From contig OY782765.1 of assembly GCA_963678275.1 (NCBI GenBank), positions 868,001 through 932,000 on the forward strand: a stretch of 64,000 bases of DNA, read 5' to 3'. Numbering within the stretch: position 1 is the stretch's first letter; each line of letters starts with the position of its first letter. This DNA is from G963677445 sp963678275. Its GTDB lineage: Bacteria; Bacteroidota; Ignavibacteria; Ignavibacteriales; Melioribacteraceae. The notes under the pieces were generated by a model. That model did not search any database. It was not told the origin of the DNA and saw nothing but the letters and a program-made list of their open reading frames with translations. This document shows, piece by piece, positions 9,397 through 20,800 of this stretch. The position numbers and the translations under genes were made by a program.

Positions 9397-10015
9397 AAAA
9401 TGGAAATTAAAAATTTGGAATTATGAATTGATCATCTGACACTACTGGTTATAAAAAATTGATTTCGATCTGGAATTTGGGCTAATTGTTTTTATAGGAA
9501 TTAGAATCTGGTATTTTTTTAGTTTTTAATTTAACTCTGAAAAGAGCTGTCATTTAATGGCCATCATTTCTTTCTTCCACACTTCTGATTCCCTCCCCTT
9601 TTGACCATCGAGGAGAGTCAGGGAGGGGGTAGATTCACCTTGGGAAAAACTATCAATTTTAATTTTCCAATCCATTTAATTTCTCCCTCTTCCTATTTTT
9701 TTTATTTCGGGACCATTGATTCCCTTGTAACAAACATGCCGTTGTTATCTCCTTTCCACTATCACCGAAGTGTAGTTGCGCAGAAACGCTGATAGTTACA
9801 AATAATGAGCTTGATAGTATTCGTTTTTTATCGGGGATACCATCACCTCCAAGTTGTTCAAACCCCTCCCAACCTCCCCTTTGGCTAAAGGGGAGGAGTT
9901 ATCCCTTTATAATATTCTTTATTTTTTTAAATGGTTAACGTATTTTAAATTCTAATAATTTATTCCCCTCGACATTTGATTTAACTCTGAAGATAGTTTT
10001 TTGACTCGGGGTAGT
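9397..10015. repeat. Gene-free gap with C/G-rich hairpin repeats
   Basis: Two hairpin elements are visible. The first pairs CCCTCCCC at 9591-9598 with GGGAGGGG near 9621-9628. The second is a perfect 10-bp stem, CCTCCCCTTT at 9873-9882 and AAAGGGGAGG at 9887-9896, around a GGCT loop. They resemble the hairpins at 7360-7522 and 12243-12293. The gap lies between a + gene and a - gene that converge, so either hairpin could act as a terminator. No coding frame here looks real. Confidence 0.5.
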
Positions 10016-11944
10016 TCACCTGATAACAATACACTTCCTGGCGCTTGAATATTCCCCGGCTGTGATCTGGTAGATATATATTCCTGAAGAATTATTTTCC
10101 GCATCCCAGGTAACGCGGTAATCTCCCGGGGATTTATTCTCATTCACGAGGGTAGTGATTTCTTCCCCGATAATGTTATAAACTTTTAAGATTACATGTG
10201 TCGCTTCCGGTAAAGAATATCTTATAATCGTCGCCGGATTAAAAGGATTGGGATAATTCTGAAATAATTGAAAATCTCTCACACGTTTCTCACTATCACT
10301 TCTGCCGATCCCGGTTAACAATTCAGGTGATGCGATGGGATTCGCCCAGTCCCCTATCAGCACAATTTTTTCAGCGCTTATCCTTTTGCTGAAGTTTCCA
10401 TATTTTATAGTGAATCCTGCCCCGAAAGTTACAACTCTCGAAATACCAGGTATATAAAAATTATCAGTGAATGAAAATTGATTATTTGATAGCTGTATTG
10501 TTTTTGTTTTATTTGTTCCCGGGTTAAACCCGATATGAGGCTGAGCCATATAATCCGCTTTGTCTTCAACAATCGTAAATGGGGAATTTACATCCAACTT
10601 ATAAGATACATATACCATGTTTCCCGCGGAAACTTCACCGGGTAATTCAATCGTAACAGAAGGTAAAGTTATTCCATCAGGGGCTGAAAGAACAGATATT
10701 TGTTCAGACTTCAGAAGTGTATCCCCGGAATCATAGAAGCTGAAGCCAAGAATAAGATCCCGCAATTCTCCTGTATTTTGTGGCAAATAAATTCCATTGT
10801 ATAAACCATCTTCTATTGCGCCTGACATAACAACTGAATCATTCAGTTCCATATTAAAATGAGTGATTATTTCGTCAGCAAATATTTCCACCGGTATGTT
10901 ATTCTCATAAAACACCCCATTTTTTGGAGAAGTTATAATCGCCCTGTTGTAAACTGATAAATCTTCCCACGCCTTGCGGGGAGTCCCGTAAAGATCGTTA
11001 ATATCAGAAAACCCGATCAGCCCGAACCATTCCTCGGGATCATCATTATGTGTAAACTCATCGCCCCCTTTCCACCAGCCATCGTGATACTGGAACACGC
11101 AGCCTCCGGTCGCCCCCGCGTCTATCAGTTTCCTGTATGAGTCCAGATCACATTCCGATTGCTGTTCGGGGGTATTTAATCCGTATGTAAATCCCGGAGT
11201 TATATTCCCCGGGGAAACCGATAATCCATGTTCGGTAATTATCATCGGCATAACGGAAGCTCGGTTATTCTTCAGATATTCAAGGTAATTTCCAAACTGA
11301 TGAGAATGTACAAACGAGGAAGTGGAATAATTATAGGCATTGTACCCGGCAAAATCAAAAATATCCATATTTATGTAATCACCAATAACAGTATTGGCAA
11401 AAGAAACAGGCGCCTCAGGGTGTTTATTATGAATGATTTCGATAACCGACTCCCAAAGCTCCAGCAAGGACAAAGCTCCGGTTTCATAAATATGCTCTAC
11501 AAGCGGTTCATTCATTATAAGATACCCGATTATACATTCATAATTTTTCGAATAATTCAGGACCTCATTAACATGATTTATGGTTTGAGAAATAAACGCC
11601 GGATCCTGGAAATTCCCTGCCGGATCAATCCAGATACCCATCAACACTTTAATTCCGGTATTATCGATCAATTGAAGCTCTTCCTCACTTAAAGCCGCCC
11701 ATGTCCGGATGGTATTAAATCCCGCCTCTTTAATTCTCTCCATATCAAACGCGATTATATCAGGATCAAAGCTGTAAACCCAGGGAAGATGCCCCGGACG
11801 CGCGTTTGTCTCATACCCGATCCCCTTCACAAAAAATTTTTTGCCATCAACATAAAACCAGCCCTCATCTGTCCGGACATTCTGCGGGAAACATAAATTC
11901 AGTCCCATAAAAATCAAAGTTAATATAATTTTAAATCTGGACAT
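10016..11944 (-). CDS. Clan GH-A glycoside hydrolase with T9SS sorting domain
   Basis: A signal peptide (MSRFKIILTLIFMGLNLCFPQ) precedes a TIM-barrel beginning 'GWFYVDGKKFFVKGIGYETN' and 'IKEAGFNTIRTWAALSEEEL'. The likely acid/base is Glu in 'MNEP' near residue 145 and the nucleophile Glu in 'ITEHG' near 236, the usual clan GH-A pair. The barrel resembles GH2-, GH5- or GH72-type catalytic domains; I cannot choose. About 180 residues of beta-rich accessory domain follow, then a T9SS tail from about 555 ('LFQNYPNPFNPATII'). Its place at the distal end of the glucan locus suggests a surface beta-glucan hydrolase or transglycosylase. An upstream gap of 439 bp suggests its own promoter. Confidence 0.75.
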   Translation of the reverse strand: MSRFKIILTLIFMGLNLCFPQNVRTDEGWFYVDGKKFFVKGIGYETNARPGHLPWVYSFDPDIIAFDMERIKEAGFNTIRTWAALSEEELQLIDNTGIKVLMGIWIDPAGNFQDPAFISQTINHVNEVLNYSKNYECIIGYLIMNEPLVEHIYETGALSLLELWESVIEIIHNKHPEAPVSFANTVIGDYINMDIFDFAGYNAYNYSTSSFVHSHQFGNYLEYLKNNRASVMPMIITEHGLSVSPGNITPGFTYGLNTPEQQSECDLDSYRKLIDAGATGGCVFQYHDGWWKGGDEFTHNDDPEEWFGLIGFSDINDLYGTPRKAWEDLSVYNRAIITSPKNGVFYENNIPVEIFADEIITHFNMELNDSVVMSGAIEDGLYNGIYLPQNTGELRDLILGFSFYDSGDTLLKSEQISVLSAPDGITLPSVTIELPGEVSAGNMVYVSYKLDVNSPFTIVEDKADYMAQPHIGFNPGTNKTKTIQLSNNQFSFTDNFYIPGISRVVTFGAGFTIKYGNFSKRISAEKIVLIGDWANPIASPELLTGIGRSDSEKRVRDFQLFQNYPNPFNPATIIRYSLPEATHVILKVYNIIGEEITTLVNENKSPGDYRVTWDAENNSSGIYIYQITAGEYSSARKCIVIR

Positions 11945-12383
11945 AAAATCACCGGTTGATTTTTTTAGTCAGGTAAATGTTTTGCCAGTATCTGATGAAA
12001 CTGAGAACAATAATTTGTACCGCTCATACTACTCAAACTTGATTTTCGAAATGCAATATTTTTTGGCATTATATTAGGCTCCGGTCTGTTTGCTACGGCT
12101 CGATCTTGCTAACCAAAAAGCACGATTCGCAAACCGGAAAGACACAACTATTTGAACAAAAAATAATAAAAATATTTTGATGATTTTTGCAGGTTTTAGT
12201 TTTCGCCGCATCTTTCCTCTCATCAAGTCAGGGAAGTTCCAAAGCCCCTCTCCTTGATAAGGCTTTTAAGTGCGCCGTGGCGTAAGAGGGGTTGGGGTGA
12301 GGTTGCAAATGCTTTAGATACAATATGTTATGAGATTAAACTAAAACCTTTCATTCCTTAATAATTACAATTTATTTGCATAA
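11945..12383. repeat. Gene-free gap with two hairpin elements
   Basis: One hairpin pairs TCCGGTCTGTTTGC (12080-12093) with GCAAACCGGA (12129-12138), leaving a 3-nt bulge. A second pairs AGCCCCTCT (12243-12251) with AGAGGGGTT (12285-12293) with one mismatch or wobble and belongs to the same C/G-rich class as the hairpins near 9600-9900. The gap separates two same-strand T9SS hydrolase genes and must hold the promoter of the downstream one unless they are cotranscribed. Confidence 0.45.
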
Positions 12384-14174
12384 TCATTTCAGCAATATAC
12401 ATTTTTTCACATCTGAATATAAACCGGCTGTTAATCTGTAAAAGTAAATCCCGGATGAATAATTCTTCGCGTCCCAATTCAGTGTATAATTACCGGGAGC
12501 TTTATTTCCATTGACCAATGTGGCAACCTCTTCACCATTCACATTGAATACCTGTAAAATTACATAAGAAGCTTCAGCAACAGAATAACTGATCGTTGTC
12601 GCCGGATTAAAGGGATTCGGATAATTTTGTTCCAGTGAAAATATTTCAGGCGCAAGGGTTTCGTCATTATTTTCTTCATCAACTCCGGTTACTCCGCCAT
12701 CCCAGTAAATATCATCAATGGCAAATTCACAATTGGCTCCATGTTCTTCAAGGATAACTAATTCATAACTCATCATTCGCAGGTCTATCGCGGTTCCCCT
12801 GATCTCACTTGTCGGTATCGCTGCCTGTCCCCATTCACCGTTCCTTTCAAGACCGTAAGTGGTCTGATTGGCAGGGAATTCCACATAGGACTGATTACCC
12901 CAACTATCGATGATGCCAATCTTGAACGTAACACTTGCCGGAATATTGATCATAAATTTCAGGTAACCATCCCCAAAATTACTGATATTCGCCGGCTGAA
13001 TTGACATTATACCCGCTCCGAACCATCCTTTCCCGTTGGTTTTCCAGGAAAGTACATTTTCTCCTTCGAAGGGTAATATTTCGCCCGCGATAAGAGTCTC
13101 TTCCCAAACATATATCTTAGAGTCAGTTTCAGGCTCAAGCTGTCCGCTTACGGGAGTATCATCGGTAAAGAGACCGAGTGATGTCCAGTTCGCTTCCGGA
13201 GGGCCGAAGAATACCTCTCCCTGGTTATTCCACTCATAAACCCTGATATAATCCACCATCATTTCCGCCGGGAATGGCATAGAAACCGGTTCTCCTGTTC
13301 CTGGATCGCCGAGATTATACGCGTCGGTAAAAGTACCGCCGACAGCCATGTTTACAACAAGGTAAAATGGCGCCATAAATTCGTCGGAAACGCTGTCAAT
13401 CGGGAAAGGAGTGGTATATAAATCATATTCCACCTCTTCATCGACAATAGTGAACCTGAGGCTCTCATCATCCCAGTAAAGTCTGTAGAGAATATAACGG
13501 TCGTTGAGCGGATTATCATAGTTATAATATGGCCGGCAGTAATCATCATCCGGGTCCCATGAGATACTTGCCGCGCCGGTTGGATTTGCCGGAGTGACAG
13601 CGTCATCCGAATAAAAAATGGCGTTAGCCCCCGCGACCATGTTTACAGTTGAGTTATCCAATCCGTTGCCGCCGTTATGTTCATCATGAAGGTCCCTGAA
13701 TTCTTTTGTATGTCCCATCTCCATCATATCAATTTCTCCGCTGCGGGGCCATGCGTAATTTGATGTGCCGAGCAGCCAGATGGCAGGCCATCCACCCAGG
13801 TCTATATCAGGGACTTTCACCCGTGCTTCAATCATCCCGTATTTCACTGATATTTCCGATTTGGACATTATCCTACCCGACGTATAGTTAAGAGGATTCC
13901 CCCATTGATCTACAATATCAGGGCCCGTTTCCTCTTTGGTCTCAATAAGCAGAGCATTATTGCCCGGTTCATCGGGCATTTCCATGATGTTTACGTTATC
14001 AGGTTTATAAAACTCAAGCTCTCCGTTTCCCCAGCCCCATGAACCGTTGCCGGTGACTAATATCCAGTTGTCAAGATTATCAAAATTTTCTTCCCAGAGC
14101 ATATTGCCCACCTGGGCCTGAGTCGAGGCAACAGATAAAAGGAGAATCAATATAATTGGCAGTTTTTTTAACAT
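12384..14174 (-). CDS. GH16 beta-1,3-glucanase (laminarinase) with carbohydrate-binding and T9SS domains
   Basis: Start taken at 14174 (MLKKLPIILILLLSVASTQAQ), with AGGA 6 bases upstream, rather than an upstream ATG that would overlap the previous stop. Residues about 120-155 hold 'WPAIWLLGTSNYAWPRSGEIDMMEMG', whose GEIDxxE core carries the GH16 nucleophile and acid/base glutamates. The catalytic domain ends near 310 with 'MMVDYIRVYEW'. Residues about 330-505 form a galactose-binding-like carbohydrate-binding domain ('EFAIDDIYWDGG'). From about 515 the tail 'SLEQNYPNPFNPATTI' marks T9SS export. Expected to cut laminarin or mixed-linkage glucan at the cell surface. Lies just downstream of the phosphorylase gene. 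Confidence 0.9.
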   Translation of the reverse strand: MLKKLPIILILLLSVASTQAQVGNMLWEENFDNLDNWILVTGNGSWGWGNGELEFYKPDNVNIMEMPDEPGNNALLIETKEETGPDIVDQWGNPLNYTSGRIMSKSEISVKYGMIEARVKVPDIDLGGWPAIWLLGTSNYAWPRSGEIDMMEMGHTKEFRDLHDEHNGGNGLDNSTVNMVAGANAIFYSDDAVTPANPTGAASISWDPDDDYCRPYYNYDNPLNDRYILYRLYWDDESLRFTIVDEEVEYDLYTTPFPIDSVSDEFMAPFYLVVNMAVGGTFTDAYNLGDPGTGEPVSMPFPAEMMVDYIRVYEWNNQGEVFFGPPEANWTSLGLFTDDTPVSGQLEPETDSKIYVWEETLIAGEILPFEGENVLSWKTNGKGWFGAGIMSIQPANISNFGDGYLKFMINIPASVTFKIGIIDSWGNQSYVEFPANQTTYGLERNGEWGQAAIPTSEIRGTAIDLRMMSYELVILEEHGANCEFAIDDIYWDGGVTGVDEENNDETLAPEIFSLEQNYPNPFNPATTISYSVAEASYVILQVFNVNGEEVATLVNGNKAPGNYTLNWDAKNYSSGIYFYRLTAGLYSDVKKCILLK

Positions 14175-14194
14175 TATTTTTCCTGTAGTATTAT

Positions 14195-17100
14195 TCAATC
14201 AATAAAGCTTGAACGATTAATAAATATTTCAACTTTTCCGATCTTACCTTCCCGGTTGAATATCGACCGGCTTGTATTTGAGTCCAGTTTCATTCCATCT
14301 TTATGAACTTTTTCCGACCCATTTGAGTGGATAACTATCCGGTTTTCATCAGCAATATTATAAATAAAGGGAACCTGGCAATAGGTAAAAGCGCATGAAT
14401 TTTGTCCAACCTCTGTTTTTTCTTCTTCCCCCTTCTGGTTGTAGTAAATAAATTCTCCTGCGCTTTTCAGAAACTCTTCTTTTTTCATTAGCCCGGGGCG
14501 CAATATTATTCTTCCCTTATCAACATGAACACCAAGCTCCCTCATCCTGGAAATGAAGTCTTCCTTCACCTGCCCGGTCATTCCGGGCTGCTGAACTCCC
14601 GCGAATGATGGTGTGTGGGAATAGGGGTCCGTAGGGAAAGCCCCGTAAAGTTCAGGAGATTTATTCACGCCAATCCCCTCTTTTATTTCATAATAAAATT
14701 CCCTTAATTTCAGCAGTTGATTTTTATCGGCTGGTTTTTCTTCGGCGCTGAAATATATTTCCTGAACGGCCAGAAGCAGTTTTGAAACCATGTGCCAGTA
14801 TATGGAACCGAGACCTTCATATTTGTAGAAAGTATTGGCTCTGCCGGTGAATTCTTTATGGTTAAATATTTCCTCATAAATGCCGGCAATAATATCACGT
14901 TCTATTCCGGCAAGGATTCTCAGTCCAGGTTCAGTTATTTCATCAAGTTTGTTTTTTAAATGGTTCGCGTTGATTATGTCCGCCTGAAAATGGAACTGGC
15001 CATTTTCATCCTGGTAAACAATATCACGATTTCCGGAACTAACAAGCTTCAGCAGAAGCTCTGATCTGTCGATAGAGGCCCTGGGGATGTTGTTCTTTTC
15101 CATATAAGAAGGAAGCCTCTTTTCAGGATAGAGAATATAACTGTTCTGATCTTCCCTGTAAAGTTTGCTTTTTCTGAGCGCCGAAAGCAATTTAATTGTT
15201 TCCTCAGGCGACAGAATACCGGAGCTTAAAACAGCCACCTGACCTTCCAGCATCTCATAAAGATGAGTTACTTTAATTTCATTCCCCTGAAAGTTTATAA
15301 TATTATATGAATGATATAGATCATCTTCCCTTTTATTGGCCCTGATTGTGCCGTCGGTTACATCGATACAGACATCAAAAAATTCCGCGAGCTCTCTGCC
15401 CGATATTTTTTTCTTTTCACCTGAAAAACCTTTGTTATAAATACTGGTTCTGTAATCCGAACCGGCATTGCCAAGTTTATCGACAACGATTTTTCTCTCT
15501 TTATTATCAGACAAAGAAACATTATCCTGGCGAGCATAATTAAGCGCGCTGAAAATATCATCAAAAAACAGCGCTGCCTCTTTGGAGAGAATGTACGCCC
15601 TCTCTTCATCCCACTTTATAAAGTCTTTCATAAATGAAAGGTAGCGTCTGATATAACAGACTGTAACCATAGAAATACCATTCCCCACCAGGGCATTATT
15701 AGCGTCGTTCCATTCTGGTCGTTGTGTATTAAGCCAGATGCCCCCGCCGGGGATAAAGTTGGATAGTTTGACAAGAAGTGTCACAAGAAGTTTTTCAACC
15801 AGGTTTACCTGAACCAGTGTATGGTCCGGTTTTTTGAGAAATGCCGAATCAGCGCCATGCAATTCCATCTCTTTTCGAATGAAATTATCAAGCTTCTCGT
15901 CGAATTCAATTGTGGACTGAGGGTCTTTCAATATCTCATTATAAGATTTTATCCTGTATGGCACATTCGCGTAAGAAAATATTTCCTCGTTTGTAAATTC
16001 TTCCAGTTTCCCCGGATTAAACTGCCTTGAAAGTTCAAGCAATTTAAGAAGATAAATAATCTGGTGATCACCCCAGTACCCGATATTCGACCAGGGATTA
16101 TGCGGTTCCTGAACTTCCCAATCAAAACCTTCTCTTGTTACTCTGTAAGGATTGTAACCATCGGCGGTGGAAGCATTAAGAAATTTTGTTATCATTGATT
16201 CGATAAATCCTGGATAAGAAATCGCCAGCGCCTCCCAATTCTGAAATATATCGCGCCAGTTGCCCTGGTAGTTAAGGATCTTCTCATTGTTCTTATCTTT
16301 TATTTCAATCGAAAAACGGTTCCACGGACGGCTGGGATCACCATGCCGGCGGCTGAATGTAAGAGGCAGATATTCCAGGGCGAGTTTCGTAAAATGTTTA
16401 TCTCCCTGTTTCCTGACAGCATCAATCAGCCAGGAATGACTTATCTCATTTTTGAGCGTATTGATGAATTCTTTATTAGCTTCCAGCACATAAGGATTGG
16501 TTTTCCTGAGAAACAAAATAAAATCGGCTTTATTTATTTGATATGAGTTATCAAAAATACCCCCTCTCATAAGATTAAAGAGAGTGTTCGCAAAATGCCT
16601 TGATGAATTCAGTTTTTTTCCGGTCAGTTGAAGCCCGTCCCCCTGTGATACAATTTTTTTAAGCCGCTCTGTGCTTAATTTTATATCTGTAAGGAGCAAA
16701 TCCCCGGCAGGGTTATCCCCGATCAGTTTTTTCAGGTGGATCAAATCACCGATATTCTGATTGATTTCCGCGGTAATAAACCATTTTTTCTCTTCTCCGG
16801 GTTTCAGGGAAATTGTGGAATTTATAAAATATGCTCCTCTTATCCCCTTCACTTCAGATTCGCCTTCGATGGGCATATTCTTCCTGAACGCGGGCAACTG
16901 CCCGGTAGAGAGCAGATACTTATCAACATTTATTCCGGCTGACCATACCAGCGTGGCGAAGAGCGCTTCTCCCGGTTCAGCTCTGTCCGATTGCAATGAG
17001 CTTAGAGTGTATATGCCGATTCCGGAGCTGCTCTCAAGTTCGTTTTTTTTATACCCGTCGAGAAGTGTGCTGAATTCGGTCTGCATTTGCTGATAAACTC

Positions 17101-17662
17101 CGGCAGGAAGTATATTCATTATTCCATCAAGAACTTCAACCTTAATGCCTTTTTCCCCGTTATATTTCAAACCGGCTGTTTTTACAAAACCAAATTTTTC
17201 ACTGGTGGTCCAGCAATAGTAATAAGTCAGGTTAAATTTGTGATTTGTCTCTTCAAATAAAATCTTTGTGCCGGGGATATTCTTGTAAATATTCCTTGTA
17301 ACATGGTAGATCCCCTCATATTTTTCAGACAGAGGTTCCCACAGGTATGTTTTTTCATCTGAAGTAACTTTTATTATTGTTTTGCTCCCGGTTGTCTCGC
17401 CCGATTCATGGATAATATCATCAGTATAATATGGAAAAAGAGAGTTATCAGGATTTTTTCTCCCGGCGGTTATTCCTCCTTTGCTCGAGATATATATCCA
17501 ATGATCCGATCCGCTTACAATGTTTATAAAAAAGGGATTCATCTTATCAAAGTTGCTTATCCTGTAAAACAGCTCCCCCTCTATTTCAATATATGATCCT
17601 TCAACATTTTCAGCGTTTTTGTATAAAGCCTGTTCACCTGAATAGATTGCTTCATTATACAT
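14195..17662 (-). CDS. Cytoplasmic GH94/GH149-type beta-1,3-glucan phosphorylase
   Basis: The 1,155-residue protein has no signal peptide. The N-terminal part ('NPFFINIVSGSDHWIYISSKGG') is the beta-sandwich typical of GH94-clan enzymes. An (alpha/alpha)6 barrel follows, with 'YQGNWRDIFQNWEAL' and 'PWSNIGYWGDHQIIYLLKL'. The segment 'RPEWNDANNALVGNGISMV' near 645-665 matches the GDWND-like acid region of GH94 and its relatives, with Asp near 652 the likely acid. The length and the setting among laminarin enzymes fit GH149 (or GH161), which split beta-1,3-glucooligosaccharides with phosphate to give glucose-1-phosphate. Family number is inferred; phosphorylase class is fairly secure. Lies between the giant binding protein and GH16. 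Confidence 0.75.
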   Translation of the reverse strand: MYNEAIYSGEQALYKNAENVEGSYIEIEGELFYRISNFDKMNPFFINIVSGSDHWIYISSKGGITAGRKNPDNSLFPYYTDDIIHESGETTGSKTIIKVTSDEKTYLWEPLSEKYEGIYHVTRNIYKNIPGTKILFEETNHKFNLTYYYCWTTSEKFGFVKTAGLKYNGEKGIKVEVLDGIMNILPAGVYQQMQTEFSTLLDGYKKNELESSSGIGIYTLSSLQSDRAEPGEALFATLVWSAGINVDKYLLSTGQLPAFRKNMPIEGESEVKGIRGAYFINSTISLKPGEEKKWFITAEINQNIGDLIHLKKLIGDNPAGDLLLTDIKLSTERLKKIVSQGDGLQLTGKKLNSSRHFANTLFNLMRGGIFDNSYQINKADFILFLRKTNPYVLEANKEFINTLKNEISHSWLIDAVRKQGDKHFTKLALEYLPLTFSRRHGDPSRPWNRFSIEIKDKNNEKILNYQGNWRDIFQNWEALAISYPGFIESMITKFLNASTADGYNPYRVTREGFDWEVQEPHNPWSNIGYWGDHQIIYLLKLLELSRQFNPGKLEEFTNEEIFSYANVPYRIKSYNEILKDPQSTIEFDEKLDNFIRKEMELHGADSAFLKKPDHTLVQVNLVEKLLVTLLVKLSNFIPGGGIWLNTQRPEWNDANNALVGNGISMVTVCYIRRYLSFMKDFIKWDEERAYILSKEAALFFDDIFSALNYARQDNVSLSDNKERKIVVDKLGNAGSDYRTSIYNKGFSGEKKKISGRELAEFFDVCIDVTDGTIRANKREDDLYHSYNIINFQGNEIKVTHLYEMLEGQVAVLSSGILSPEETIKLLSALRKSKLYREDQNSYILYPEKRLPSYMEKNNIPRASIDRSELLLKLVSSGNRDIVYQDENGQFHFQADIINANHLKNKLDEITEPGLRILAGIERDIIAGIYEEIFNHKEFTGRANTFYKYEGLGSIYWHMVSKLLLAVQEIYFSAEEKPADKNQLLKLREFYYEIKEGIGVNKSPELYGAFPTDPYSHTPSFAGVQQPGMTGQVKEDFISRMRELGVHVDKGRIILRPGLMKKEEFLKSAGEFIYYNQKGEEEKTEVGQNSCAFTYCQVPFIYNIADENRIVIHSNGSEKVHKDGMKLDSNTSRSIFNREGKIGKVEIFINRSSFID

Positions 17663-17837
17663 AATAATTTCAAAACCTTATTTTTATTCTATACTCAAAA
17701 TAATCCGGATTACTGTTTATTGATCCTGATCAATTTTTTTTACTCCCTGAAAAGAGCTGCTTATTTCGATAATTTAACTCAGCTCTCGAAATGAAATTCA
17801 AATTTTGTTTCCCCGATGGATCGCATGAATTAAAACA

Positions 17838-17864
17838 GAGCCGGCTCTAAGAAAAAGCCGGCTC
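17838..17864 (-). terminator. Intrinsic terminator after the glycan-binding protein gene
   Basis: Perfect 9-bp stem GAGCCGGCT (17838-17846) and AGCCGGCTC (17856-17864). On the minus strand it is followed by TGTTTTAATT. It lies about 20 bp past the stop of the 1,176-residue gene, so the phosphorylase gene downstream probably has its own promoter or receives read-through. Confidence 0.65.
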
Positions 17865-17883
17865 ATTGAGAGAGACTTATAAA

Positions 17884-20800
17884 TTATTTCATTAACATCA
17901 TTTTCTTAACTTCAACAAAATCACCTGCCTCAAGCCTGTAGAGATACATTCCGGAACTGAGGTGTGAAGCGTCAAAAGTTACATTATGAACTCCCGCTTC
18001 AAATTTACCATTCAGCAATTCCATAACTTTCTCGCCAAGCACATTATATACCGAGAGAACAATCTTTGATTCTGTCGGCACAGAGAATTTAATTGTTGTA
18101 GCAGGGTTGAAAGGATTGGGATAATTCTGTTCAAGTGTATATTCTTCCGGAATAACAAGAGAAGATACTTCAACCACATTCACATTGCTGTTGGTGATAA
18201 TAATTTCATCTCCCGAACTCAGATTGTTATTCACCAGTTGACCGCTTACTTTATCTTTTACTGCCAGGTCTGTTCCGGTAACAGATATTTTAACAGGGTA
18301 TGATACTGAGCTGAGGAAAATATCGGCTGCTCCGGAAGAGAGAGTTTCAACATAAGAGCCGGTTGAAAAACGTACATCAAAAGCGCCTGCCGGGGGCATA
18401 GGAGGAAGTTCAAACCCATTCGCCGATTCATCTGATAGAAATAATACTTTTGAATTACCTTCAGCATCCGTAATGGTTATTTTTGCCCATTCGGAATTAA
18501 CCATATTAACCGGCCTGCCATGTTTGGGTTCTACAACCATTAGAATATTTCCGGCCTGTGATGATTTTATCCAGTATCCTTTTCCCGGAACCAGGTTATC
18601 GGCTACCTCGTAACCTGAGGTAAATTCATAAAAAGATGAAGATAATATACCGGCCGGTTCGGTGATGATATTGGATACACTTACAGTTTCATCATAAATA
18701 CCAATCATATTCCAGCCTTCGCTCAGACTAAGGTCACCTGTGGGTTCATCCCCTTCTGCCGTAAACTGTTCGGCAGCGTCAAATTTCACCCAGTAACCTT
18801 CTCCATTATTTAAATAATCAACCGGAGTATAACCGTTATCGAAAGAATAAGCCGATGAGGTGGCGCTCGGGAAAAGAGAAGCAACAGACATATCGGCTTC
18901 AACCAACGGATATGAGAGAAGATTCCAGCCTTCCGCGACATTAAAATCAATTGTTGTTACCTGACTTTCACCATAGAATAAAATATTATCTAGATAAACA
19001 GTATTGGGATCGCCTGAAATTATCAACTGAGCCAGATGTTCAACTGAAGCGAGTCCGGTAAAATCTGCCATTGGCATATCAAGACTGACCCATTCTTCAC
19101 TTAAGAGTCCCGGAGTAGTACTCGCGTCAAGCACAAGTTCATGTTCAGTGTCATCACCGCCGCCATAAATGCCATCCGCGCCGAAATCGACTAATTTAAC
19201 TTTGAAAACAGCGGGAGGATCGGTAGGATCGGGTGTCCAGAAATCCATACGGAAATGTGTCATATTTGTAGCGTCAATAGTCTGTGTGGCAAACTCAATG
19301 CCCGCGTAGAGCAGATTGGTATATAATTTTGTATCATTTCCTTCAATCTGAACATCTTCTACATCCGCCTGGTCCCATCCTGCCGACCAGGTGTCAACCG
19401 GAACATCGGGATATTCATTGCTGAAAAGTGAAATTACAGATGACGCGGGCATGGTTGGTGAAGGAGCCGCTACTGTCGGGACTACCGGAGGAGTCACATT
19501 TCCTACAGGCAATTGAATATTGTCAAAATAAATAATATTCTCCTGAGTTCTCGCATCAAAATCAGGTATGATCACAAGTTTTGTATAGCTGTTTCCGATT
19601 GCCGCCGAAAAATCAAAAACCATTTCCTCCCATTCATCGGTTACGGTATTTGGAATCTGTATTTCTATCGGCACACTGCCTCCCCCTTCGAACTTGACCC
19701 CGACATTACTTATAACAGGTTTATGGATCATGATCTTAAATGTAGAATTCATGCTGTTAAATTCAAAGGGAGCCAGATCATCCGTAAAGGTTAACGCCCA
19801 TTGCTGGCCGGTTAATCTCGCGGTGAATTTTGCGGCTGTCGCGGAATTGTTTATTCCCCCTGCTGATGGATTGGCTACAAATTCCAGAGGAGGGTTATCA
19901 TCATTTTCTGAAACTATCCATTCCCAGTCGGCGCCGATTCCATCCGGTTCAAAATCAGCATTATAATAACTTACAACCACTTCACCCTCATAAAAATAGA
20001 TATTATCAAGGTAAATGGTATTCGGATCACCTGAGATTATCATCTGCGCGAGGTGAGCGCTTTCAGCAAGCCCTGAAAATGAAGCCATCGGAATATCAAA
20101 ACTTACCCATTCTTCACTTAATAGAGCGGGAGTTGTGCCTGCGTCAAGTGTTAGTTCATGTTCTGAATCATCACCGCCGCCATATAGGCCGTCAGCGCCG
20201 AAATCAACCAGCTTAATTTTGAATACTGCCGGCAGCGCTGTCGGATCGGGAGTCCAGAAATCCATATGAAAATGAGTCATTTCACTGGCGTTTATTGGCT
20301 GAGCAGCAAATTCTATTCCGGCGTATACAAGATTTGTATATAGTTTGGTATCATCTCCGGCAATCTGGATATCTTCTACATCCGCCTGATCCCATGAAGC
20401 TGACCATGTATCAACCGGAACATTTGTATAAGCATTGCTGTACATTGAAATTACATCTTCAGCGGGAACTGTCGGTGTTGGAGCCGCGACTGTAGGAACT
20501 GCCGGCGGAGCGTAATTGCCTTCCGGAATCTGAATATTATCAAAGTAAATTACATTTTCCTGTGTTCTCGTGTCAAAGTCGGGGATTATAACCAGTCGGC
20601 CATAGTTGTTTCCGATAGAACCTGAAAAATCAAACTCCAGTTCTTCCCATTCATTTGTCAATGTATTCGGTATCTGTATTTCAACTGCCGGGCTGCTTCC
20701 TCCTTCAAATTTAACAGCGACATTACTGATAACAGGTTTGTTAACCATGATCTTAACCATCGAATTATTAGCGTCAAATTCGAACATCTCAATATCATCA

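Noticed and set aside
12243..12293. Confident terminator call for the hairpin downstream of the GH16 gene
   Set aside because: The stem is long-looped and on neither strand is followed by a clear T run, so it is listed as a repeat element only.
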